Shown piece by piece: positions 56,292 to 64,000 of a stretch of DNA of 64,000 nucleotides. How positions within the stretch are numbered: position 1 is the first letter of the stretch; each line of letters opens with the position of its first letter. The stretch spans positions 10,496,001 through 10,560,000 of the forward strand of contig CANUEZ040000179.1 in the NCBI GenBank assembly GCA_948099385.1, written 5' to 3'. The notes beneath the pieces were generated by a model, which was not told the origin of the DNA, did not search any database, and was given only the letters and a program-made list of their open reading frames with translations. Origin of the DNA: Fasciola hepatica. Its lineage: Eukaryota; Platyhelminthes; Trematoda; Plagiorchiida; Fasciolidae. Both the position numbers and the translations under genes were made by a program.

Positions 56292-56987
56292 ACCATCCCT
56301 CATGCGTCTTCGAGGTAGTTAACGGAACCCCAATTTGTGGGGCATTCACGATATACCGACGTATCAAACTACCATAAACCGTGACACATACACACTTACA
56401 TGATACACGTTTATACTTCATGATCTCTGTCAAATGCGTTGCGGTGCTCACCGTTTTTCGTTGATGTTACAGGGGGCCTTTGACAAATGCGGCAGTAGCT
56501 GTTATTCCATCGCATACCCAGACACACCAATCACACTCAAGTAATGCACGTTTATACTTCATAGCCTCCATCAAAACACGCCGCAGTGTTGTTGGTTCCT
56601 CGTTTATCCGTAACGCTACCGAAGATCTCTCCAGCAAGTGATGGTCGCTATTATTCGCCCATGTACCAGAGTGCTCACCCATGACACCCACACCCACTCA
56701 CACACAGACACGCACACAAACACACGCCGCCGAGGAGAAAAGGGCTCCCCCGAGGACGGCACCTATGTTTTGCCTTCACTTCCGTCATCGATTAGCCGTT
56801 TCTACGGACGACTTAGAGTAAACACGCATCGGAGTGGCCACTGGATCGAGTTTGAAAGTGAGTAGAACGTTGAGGACTAGGTATTAGGCAAGCGCACTGA
56901 GAGCAGGGTTTGGGTAGGTAGGAAGAATCAGTACCCTTGTTCCAAACCTTTAATTCTGCTAAGATTCGGGAGGATTTTGGTGGGTGG
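56292..56987 (+). other. Pao2 3' internal region, CA-rich tract and polypurine tract
   Basis: It is non-coding, with a CACACA-type tract at about 56686-56727 and the polypurine tract GGGAGGATTTTGGTGGGTGG (56968-56987) next to the 3' LTR. Pao3 carries a GT/CA tract in the same place (63421-63457), so the tract is probably a family trait. Confidence 0.75.
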
Positions 56988-57364
56988 TGTAACGACGGGT
57001 CGTGGAAAATCCCCAAAAAGCCACTGTAGTTCCCATGCTTCCTTAACATCACTCACTTATTTACATTAATGAATTGTTTTATGCACTGTTTGTCTTATAC
57101 GGACCAATGCATGTTTGTTCGCGCCCAGCGCGTTGCTCTGTCATATTCTTGTTCTGACCTTGCGCGACGCACGTGCTCCTTTCTCGCACGCCACAATCCG
57201 GTTCTCGTTTTTTGGGTCCTCTTGGTCGCATAATTGAGGTTTGTATTTGGTTCTTGTCGTTGTTCGTCTGATAATCTAGTATCGTAGAATTTCCCTGATA
57301 ATCGTCCTTCGATTTCAGGATCCGTTGCGGAGTTGGCTACGCACTCCCCAAAAGTGTATTAACA
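56988..57364 (+). repeat. Pao2 3' LTR
   Basis: 377 bp, from TGTAACGACGGGTCGTGG to GTGTATTAACA. Bases 57001-57309 are identical to the 5' LTR core. It is followed by GCCC and LINE-B sequence. Confidence 0.92.
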
Positions 57365-58270
57365 GCCCCACCACCAAAGAACCTGTTTATCCACTAGCCC
57401 CCAGTATCTTCAGCTCTCGGCTCCCGCAGGACCTCCTTTCCACCCCCAACTCTCCCTCTTCTCCGCTCCTCAAACCCAAAATCAGTTGTCTCTGGCGCTT
57501 CTGCAACAACTCCTGAGCATATGCTCAATCTTTCGTACGGAAATTGCCTGAATGTGCTAGATAAGATCTCAGAGCTTCGACTGCTCGCAGTGAAATGAGG
57601 CCTCACATCATAGCCCTCACAGAAACCTGACCCACCCCCGATATACTTGGTGCCAAAATATCCATTCACAGTAAAGCGGGACTCCAGCAAAGGTCCTGCC
57701 GGCGAAGTTATCATATACTACGGTAATTCTATTCCTCCTCACACTATACTAACAACTCTTACCTTTGAACGTATTGATTGCTTTTGGGCTGTGTTCATCC
57801 CCTCTAGGACAGACACCCTACTGCTTGGCGCAGTCTGTCGTCCTCCCACATGCAATTCAACCGATAGCTTGGTCTTATATACTTATTAGGCTACCTGAAA
57901 AGCTACACAGACTTCACCCATCTGTTAGTTACTGGTGACTTCAACTCGCTCAGTACGGACTGGCAAATAGCTGATGCCCCTGATATCACCTTTGGTATAC
58001 CCCTCCCAGATCTCTTGCGCAAGAACTCATATGTGCAAAACGTAAAAGATCGATTAGATGTCGCACAGGACATACCCCGTCCCTACTATACCTGGTCATC
58101 AGCAATTAATGGTTCCAAATAGACGCGGTGCACTACTTGCCGCCTCTCGGCCAAAGTGATCACATTTTCAGTGGGTCCGATTATATAACGAAATGGCCTA
58201 CTCCTCGCTCAGAAATCAAAATTTTGAGATCCTACAAAAGGACTAATTTTGGCCAAGCCTTTGCGTTTAT
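57365..58270 (+). pseudogene. LINE-B endonuclease
   Basis: Its 5' end lies left of Pao2 (50047-50061). After a KPKISCLWRFCN segment the reading gives RPHIIALTET (near 57600, the TET metal-binding motif), a stop, then LLVTGDFNSLSTDWQ (near 57930-57965, GDFN motif) and FGIPLPDLLRKNSYVQ. A QSDHIFS segment at about 58150 holds the catalytic SDH motif. Several stops and frame changes are present. The motif order is that of an AP-type endonuclease at the N terminus of a CR1-like ORF2. Confidence 0.8.
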
Positions 58271-59830
58271 TCTCTCTGGCCAAATTCAGCCAACCTGGGT
58301 GACTCTGACGATAAAAAGGCGGAGAATCTCAGCCAATTGATCTCTTCAGATAGAAGGCCATTCGTCCCCAGAATTCGTCTTCCACAGACCGGCGAGCGGC
58401 CCCTCCACCGCCCCATTAGGCTCATTCTAGACAGACGCGCTCGCTTCTTTGCTAGATATAAGCCCAAAGGTTTTGCCCGCGACGCAGATTTCGGGATTAT
58501 CCGCAACATATGCAGAGACAAGATTAGGTCCTAATAGAATGCAGTCCAACGATCTGCACTTGCTCGAGCACGGACCAAAAAGACATTTTTCTTTCATTAC
58601 ATGAGCCATCTAAGGGGCACAGCTCTGACGCCACTTGCTCTCAAAAATCGCGCCGGATCCCCAATCACTTCCTTCAGGCCCACAGGTCTAAATAGCATCA
58701 CCAGAAAAATTTTCGAGCGAATTCTTAAGAGTGCGGTTCTTTCCCATCCGCGTAGAAATAGGATCCTCTCTCCGTCCCAACATGGGTTTCTTCCTGGTAG
58801 ATCATGGATCACCAATATGCTTACTGTCATGGGTAGTCTGACGAAAGCCTGCGATGACGGCCGACTTTCATCGAATTTTCTAAAGCCTTCGACAAGCTCC
58901 CCATGCCCCTCCTCTTCATTTGCTGCAAAAGTAAGGGATTACGGGATCAATGTTGGCCATCTTACGCAGCTATCTTACCGACCGCACCTTTTTGTTTAAG
59001 GTGGGCAACGTTTTGACTCAACCCTCCCCAGTAACAACAGGGGTCCCCAAAGGGTTAGCCCTAGGTCTTCTTCCTATCTTGATCCATAAAAGAGATCTTT
59101 CAACAGCCCTTCCAAAGCCATGTACGCAAAAGAAGTAACCCTCTGGAGTTCAAGGGTTGAAAACCTGCAAATTGCAGTTGGTGAAACAAGACGCTGGTCC
59201 GAGGATTGGAACCCCCCAGTTGATGATTACAAATGGGAGGCCATGTCTTTTGACGGAGAGACAGGTCACAAGTTTTCCATTAACGGAGCAATTTCACTGC
59301 CCAGAACAGATCGAAACAAGGTGCTCGGCTTCTGGTTAGGTTGCAACTAGTCCTCCTCTCACCATCACCAGCTTGCGAGTGAGTCAAACTTTCGATTCCT
59401 AAACATGATTCGAATGTCCTTCCGAGCATCTCTATGGATGATTTCCCCATAATTTTCGGCACATATCCGACCTCTGCTGGAGTACAGTAGTCAGATAGTG
59501 CTCTCTGGTCTTGTTTGAGACCGTAAGATCCTATAAAGAGTTCAGAGGGCCTCCATCAAAGTAGTATAGGGTCTGTCCCGTCCGCCTTATACCGTCAGCC
59601 TCTCACTCCTCAACCTCTGTCCCATTGGCTTGGGACGCGTAAGAGGTGATCTATTTTTAATGTTTCACCTTTTTGAATCGGGTCACAGCGATTGCTCCTT
59701 CTCCTTCCAACCGGTCTCTTCCCTCCGTGGTCAAAGGGGAAATGTTTTTAAACCGAGACCCTGCACTTCACTGTGAATTAATTTTTTTTATCAACAGGGC
59801 TAATACTCTGTGGAACGCACTTCTCTTGTA
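58271..59830 (+). pseudogene. LINE-B reverse transcriptase
   Basis: The 58601-58999 frame contains SFRPTGLNSITRKIFERIL and LSPSQHGFLPGRSWITNML, classic CR1-type RT motifs. The first palm motif (FSKAF type) is frameshifted near 58880. After 58950 come SYLTDRTFLFKVGNVL and PVTTGVPKGLALG. The YADD region (near 59090-59120) is not readable. The C terminus (to about 59830) ends with a RANTLWNALLL-type segment. The frameshifts and stops make it inactive. Confidence 0.8.
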
Positions 59831-60350
59831 GTAGTGGCCATCTTCGTTCATACTTTTACCACGTTTATTGTTTAACTGAACGCTGACTGCCATGCACGGT
59901 TGCCACTTGACCGTTGCTCTTGCGCACGCTCTCACGCACGCTCCAAAATACACGCTACCCACTTTCTCTCTCAATCGCCTTCTCGTTCTCACGGGTCGTG
60001 GAGAATACTGTTCTGGTTAACATATTCGTGCAGTGCCGCACATTAGAGTAACGTTAGGTGGTCCACGCAGTAAAAAGGACTGAAGAACGCGCTCACTAAG
60101 GAAACCGCGAAGTAAGGTCTAACCAACCTTACAATTGATGAGCCCGACGTGATCTCTAGGTCACGTGAGTTTCCTTGTTTTCTACCGTTCAAGGTCCCGT
60201 CTGCGTACGTTTTTGTGTGTTTTATTGTTTCCCTATCTGTTGATTTTTTTGGTCGGTTTACCCAATAAGTATTTTTGTCCATACATATTTCTGGTGTCTA
60301 TTTTGTCGTGATTTTTTTCGCCAATAATATAGTGCCCCATTGGTCGTTGA
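59831..60350 (+). other. Probable Gypsy 5' leader or LTR
   Basis: It lies between the LINE-B end and the Gypsy gag. A TGTAGTAGTGG at 59826 could start an LTR, but the matching 3' LTR is outside the window (beyond Pao3), so neither the boundary nor a primer binding site can be checked. No coding motif. Confidence 0.35.
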
Positions 60351-61150
60351 TTTCTTTTCCCGTCTGTATTCGATAAAGTAATCGCTATATCAGCCGAAAA
60401 GAAGCCTTGCCCAGACCCCACCGTTGGGGCGATCAAGCTGCACCTGCCGGCAGTCACGCCGGCTGATCCAGAAATCCGGTTCACGCTGGTCGAGTTAGAA
60501 TTCGAAAACTGCCGTATAACCAGTGACGCCAGCCGTTTCAGGTGGGTAGCAGGCCGCCTCCCGCCGGAAGTCACGATGCAAGTAAGGGACGCGATAATCT
60601 CTTCCCGGAGCTATGAGGCCCTAAAGGAGGCCGTCATTGCCCGCACGACCCCAATTCAGGACCAACCTATGCAACAATTTCAAAACGTTGAACTTGGAAG
60701 TAGGAAGCCCTCCGAACTGATGCGTGGGATGCACCTCTTGAGAGGACCGTCGGTAGGCGAGGACCCGCTCTCAATGGAACTTTGGCTGCAGCGTTTGCCG
60801 CACAACATTCCGGTTTTAATAAATGCCACGAGCAAGTGCTCGCTGGAGGAAACTGCAGCGATGGCTGGTGACATTATATCACGATGCAATTGCGCTGTAG
60901 CTGGAATAACCTGCTAACGGCCTCGCGTCAGTTTTGTCTAGAATTGACGCGAGCCTGCAACGCCTAGCAATAAGAAGTGGGTCACAGGAGCGGCACCGCG
61001 CACGCTCACCTAGGCTCCATAGTCCGTCATTGCGACGACGTTTCGTTGGTTCTTCAAAAGAAGGGTATTGTAAATACCACAGTGGCTTTGGTGAGGGAGC
61101 CAAACGATGCGAACTAGGGTGTAAGTTTACCGGTGCTCATCAGGGAAACT
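60350..61150 (+). pseudogene. Gypsy gag
   Basis: The open reading before and after the ATG at 60576 gives IKLHLPAVTPADPEIRFTLV, RFRWVAGRLPPEVTMQVRDA and LWLQRLPHNIPVLI, the typical capsid-like gag of Gypsy elements in flatworms and other animals. After the stop at 60915 the C-terminal part continues in a second frame (60934-61152) with [19 protein letters not shown], a Cys/His motif common at the end of such gags. No in-frame ATG upstream of 60576 is visible after the TGA near 60350, so the original start seems lost. Confidence 0.8.
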
Positions 61151-62263
61151 AACCCCCGGCCCGTGGTGACGACCCATGAAGCCTGGTATCAGACCAACAG
61201 TCGTCTTTTGAACGTGAAGGACATCAGTTCAAATAACCTATTCCTTGTAGATGCCGGTGCCGAAGTGAGCGTCCTCCCCCGGGCGGAAGGCGACAATAGC
61301 ACACCGCAGTCCCAAACACTAGGCGCTGCCAATGGCACGGCCAACCCAACGTTTGGCCAGCGGTCGCTCACCTTAAACTTGGGTTTAAAGCGTAATTTTC
61401 GTTGGGTATTCATCATCGCCGACGCCCCGTACCCAATTCTAGGCACTGACTTCCTGCAACCCTTTGATTTGTTAGTTGGTGCACGGCGCCGCAGATTGGT
61501 GGGTAGTCAGACCACTCTCGCTGTTGCGGGTTATAATTCGCGAGTGAATCACGTCACGCCCTTTTACGTTCAACCACCGGCACACCAACCTAATGGCGAA
61601 CTTATCGCCGCCTACCCAGCCATGTTTCGGCAGGATGCGCCTCTCCCAGTAGTGACCAATAACGCCACTCACTATATCGATACTAAGGGACCTCCAATGT
61701 TCAGTAGGCAGCGTCGGTTAGCACCAGACAAGCTTTGTATTGCACATGTGGAATTCGAACACATGATAGAACTGGGTATAATACGCCCTTCTAGTAGCCC
61801 TTTGGCGTCCCTTATTCATATGGTCCCTAAGTCCAGCGGCTACTGGCGACCCTGTGGTGATTACAGAGCACATAACAAAGTCACCGTTCCTGACCGATAC
61901 CCAATTCCCCATATACTGGACCTTACTTCGTCTTTATCAGGTTGCTCCGTCTTCAGCCCTATTGATTTGGTTCGGGCGTACAACCAGATCCCGGTAGCAG
62001 AGGCCGATATCCCTAAAACTGCCGTCACTACGCCCTTCGGGCTGTTCGAGTTTCTGAGAATGCCGTTTGGACTCAGCAATGCAGCCCAGACCTTCCGACG
62101 GTTCATGCACGAGGCAACTCGTGGTTTGGAAAATGTCTACGTATACCTGGATGATATTCTGATGGCTAGCTCTTCAGAGCAAGAACACACCGCACACTTA
62201 CGAGCACTTTTCGAACGCCATAGCCAGCACGGCGTCACGATTAACATCGCGAAATGCGAATAA
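61133..62263 (+). CDS. Gypsy protease and reverse transcriptase, open 376 codons
   Basis: The protease has [14 protein letters not shown] (active-site DAG in place of DTG or DSG, about residues 35-48) and [16 protein letters not shown]. The RT follows: [38 protein letters not shown] (motif A), [19 protein letters not shown] and the catalytic [14 protein letters not shown] (about residues 335-348). All RT catalytic aspartates are present. The frame ends with TAA at 62261, where intact relatives would continue into the RT connection. Retroviral-type lineages have similar order but no envelope gene is visible. The ATG at 61133 overlaps the gag tail; the natural protein was probably made by frameshifting from gag. 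Confidence 0.9.
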   Translation: MLIRETNPRPVVTTHEAWYQTNSRLLNVKDISSNNLFLVDAGAEVSVLPRAEGDNSTPQSQTLGAANGTANPTFGQRSLTLNLGLKRNFRWVFIIADAPYPILGTDFLQPFDLLVGARRRRLVGSQTTLAVAGYNSRVNHVTPFYVQPPAHQPNGELIAAYPAMFRQDAPLPVVTNNATHYIDTKGPPMFSRQRRLAPDKLCIAHVEFEHMIELGIIRPSSSPLASLIHMVPKSSGYWRPCGDYRAHNKVTVPDRYPIPHILDLTSSLSGCSVFSPIDLVRAYNQIPVAEADIPKTAVTTPFGLFEFLRMPFGLSNAAQTFRRFMHEATRGLENVYVYLDDILMASSSEQEHTAHLRALFERHSQHGVTINIAKCE

Positions 62264-62770
62264 GGCCGGTCGGACATCACCCTCAAAGGGCATTCTATTT
62301 CATCCTCGGATATCCGCCCTCTGCCAGATAAAGTTGCCGCTATTTGCGATTACCCTGAACCCCAACCTTTTCTCCAGTTGCGTTAGTTTTCCGGCCTGGT
62401 GAATTTCTGCCGCCGATTTATTCCTCACTGTGCGGAAACGATGCAACCCCTCACCGGCCTGTTGCTCGAAGGTAAGCGGAAGTTCGTGTTTCCCGACACG
62501 GCACAAGTCGCATTTGCCTTGGTCAAAGATGCTGTCGCCAAAACAGAACTTCTTACCCACCAAGACCCTTTGACTCCTATTTCGGTAGTGACGGATGCCT
62601 CGGACACAGCGGTTGGAGCAGTACTGCAACAGTTCGTATACGATTCTTGGCAACCTTTAGCATTCTTCTCCAAGCGCCTACAACCCGCCGAATCTACGTA
62701 CAGCACATTTGGTGGGGAGTTATTAGCCATCTACTTGGGAATTCGTCATTTTCGACATGCACTCGAAGGC
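62264..62770 (+). pseudogene. Gypsy RT connection and RNase H, truncated by Pao3
   Basis: After the stop at 62261 the same pol continues: GHSISSSDIRPLPDKVAAI, a stop near 62384, then FCRRFIPHCAETMQPLTGLL and the RNase H core VVTDASDTAVGAVLQQ (near 62585-62630), PLAFFSKRLQPAESTYSTF and ELLAIYLGIRHFRHALEG. The frame is lost at 62770, exactly at the end of the Pao3 LTR. Integrase and 3' LTR would lie beyond Pao3, outside the window. Confidence 0.88.
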
Positions 62771-63149
62771 TGTTACGAACGTTTGAGCAATGCGTAGCCA
62801 AATTCGCAACGGATCCCGAAATCAGAAGGCGATTATCCGTGATAATTCTACGATACTAGATTATTAAAATAAACAATGACGTAAACAATATACAAACCTC
62901 AATAATACGATCACAAAGTCTCAACAACGAGAAACCGAATAGCAGCGTGTGAGCAGACAGCACGTGCGTCACGCAGGTCCTGAACAAGGATGTGCCAAAA
63001 TAGCGCTCTGGGCGCGAACAAACAACAATTGGTCCAGAAAAACAACCAGTTCGTAAAGACAAGTCAATAGTGTATGGAAATGAGTGATGTTGGGAAAAAA
63101 AACTGAATCGCGAGGGAAAAAGGGGGATTTTCCACGACCGGCTGTTACA
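62771..63149 (-). repeat. Pao3 3' LTR, minus strand
   Basis: 379 bp; on the minus strand it runs from TGTAACAGCCGGTCGTGG to ACGTTCGTAACA and aligns throughout with the Pao2 LTRs. The polypurine tract complement (63150-63170) adjoins it, so the element body lies to the right. It sits inside the Gypsy RNase H. The other LTR is outside the window, so the target duplication cannot be checked. Confidence 0.92.
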
Positions 63150-63855
63150 CCGCCCACCAAAATCCTCCTGGATCCTTAGCAGAGTCAAAGGTTCGGTATA
63201 AAGGTACTGATTCTTCCTACCTGCCTAGGCCCTGCTGTCAGCGCGCGCGTCTAATGCTCGTCGTCGACGTTCTACTACTGGTCGCACCTAACCCATTGGC
63301 TACATAGACGTGTGGCTAGTCTACATCTTCCACAAGACCAAATGACCGATGGCGGGCGTGAATGGTCACATAGACGTTGTCCTCGTAAGGGGCCGTCCGG
63401 TCCTGGATGTACGCGCTTGAGTGTGTGTGTGTGTGTGTGCGTGCGTGTGTGTGTGTGCCGGGGTTACAATGAAATCACAGTTATGACTACACATCAAAGG
63501 AGGACTTTCTGCAATGTCAACAAAAGACCGCGTGGCAAGAAAACGAGTAAATGTAGCATGCATGTGTGACCTGAGCTCCACTACTTCCACATGTGCAAGG
63601 GGCATTCGGTAGCGTCAAAAGAGGCGAACAAAGAACACTGTCACATGTATGATGGGTTTACGGGATGTAGAGTGCGTCTTGCATGCGCGTATGTATCGGG
63701 ATGTATAATGGAATCGCACTCATCACCACATATCGGAAAGAACCTTCTGTAATGTCAACGAAGGGACCGCGAGCACCTTAACGTGTTTGACGGAGATTGT
63801 GTGGTATATATGGTGTTTCTTTATCCACCTCGCTTACTGGTGTGAAAAAGGTTTA
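63150..63855 (-). other. Pao3 3' internal region with GT tract
   Basis: Non-coding sequence between the end of Pol and the 3' LTR. It starts with the polypurine tract (63150-63170, complement of GGAGGATTTTGGTGGGCGG) and holds a GT repeat at 63421-63457, the counterpart of the CA-rich tract in Pao2. Confidence 0.7.
63421..63457. repeat. GT dinucleotide microsatellite in Pao3
   Basis: A GT run interrupted by two GC steps. Confidence 0.95.
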
Positions 63856-64000
63856 CTAGGCCACAGGGTTATCAGCTCCTCCGTCTTCGCTCTCGAGTAG
63901 GTTAATACTGCGTATGACACGAATGAGCACTCCGTTAGCTGTCTTCACCTTCACCGTTCTTATCATTTCGTCGGTGCTTTTGATGGTTTCCGTAACTACT
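63856..64000 (-). CDS. Pao3 Pol C terminus (DUF5641-like), partial
   Basis: 47 codons without a stop up to TAG at 63858-63856. The reading TIKSTDEMIRTVKVKTANGV, then INLLESEDGGADNPVA, aligns with the last residues of Pao2 Pol (56140-56290). It runs off the right edge. With the well-formed LTR ends, this suggests a better-preserved element than Pao1 or Pao2, although only a small part is visible. Confidence 0.8.
   Translation of the reverse strand, partial: VVTETIKSTDEMIRTVKVKTANGVLIRVIRSINLLESEDGGADNPVA

Larger units (their letters stand above)
50062..57364 (+). mobile_element. BEL/Pao retrotransposon Pao2, complete but dead, nested in LINE-B
   Basis: A 7.3-kb element with LTRs at 50062-50436 and 56988-57364, gag, protease, RT, RNase H and integrase in BEL/Pao order. 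It is flanked by GCCC (50058-50061 and 57365-57368). Removing the element and one GCCC gives the uninterrupted sequence found at about 39577, which confirms the boundaries. Coding regions carry many stops and frameshifts and one further LTR insertion (55176-55534). It belongs to a different family from Pao1: the LTRs are hardly alignable except at the ends, while the proteins align throughout. Confidence 0.95.

Overview
The window looks like intergenic, repeat-saturated DNA from an animal genome. I found no host gene, tRNA, rRNA, CRISPR array or bacterial operon that I could support. Nearly everything recognisable is retroelement: non-LTR retrotransposons (CR1/Jockey-type LINEs), BEL/Pao and Gypsy LTR retrotransposons, and a long, mostly non-coding dispersed repeat that I call R1. 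BEL/Pao elements are confined to animals. Together with this LINE mix, that suggests a flatworm, perhaps a tapeworm. That taxonomic guess is inference only. LINE-A to LINE-E, R1 and Pao1 to Pao3 are labels of mine, not database names.

Layout, left to right. 1-1250: LINE-A ORF1, minus strand. 1265-2360: LINE-C reverse transcriptase (RT) fragment, plus. About 2700-7545: three R1 copies or pieces, plus. 7546-9310: LINE-E and LINE-A-type RT fragments, minus. About 9311-12625: a long decayed LINE-A, plus. 13578-17140: LINE-D, minus, split by a BEL/Pao solo LTR (15947-16318). 18778-21135: LINE-C, minus. 21410-22230: LINE-C fragment, plus. 22231-26560: no recognisable feature. 26635-31472: the most complete LINE-C copy (ORF1 plus endonuclease-RT), plus. 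32040-38320: R1 copies, including a 905-bp almost perfect inverted duplication. 38890-39746: LINE-A tail followed by LINE-B head. 39747-48790: R1 copy interrupted by the BEL/Pao element Pao1 (41337-48039). 49190-50046: LINE-C and LINE-A pieces. 50047-59830: LINE-B interrupted by the BEL/Pao element Pao2 (50062-57364), itself hit by a solo LTR (55176-55534). 59831-62770: Gypsy element, cut by a third BEL/Pao element, Pao3 (minus, 62771 to beyond 64000).

Pao1 and Pao2 keep the canonical BEL/Pao order: LTR, gag with zinc knuckles, aspartic protease, RT, RNase H, integrase, polypurine tract, LTR. Both are dead through stops and frameshifts. The nesting can be read base by base from target-site duplications and from an uninterrupted homologue of the Pao2 target elsewhere in the window, which gives relative insertion ages. 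The most notable signals are the R1 family (about 2.4 kb, conserved 3' hairpin plus AATAAA plus TTA-repeat tail), the 905-bp inverted duplication, and the recurring pattern of near-identical blocks inside otherwise diverged repeats. That pattern points either to gene conversion or to an assembly artefact.
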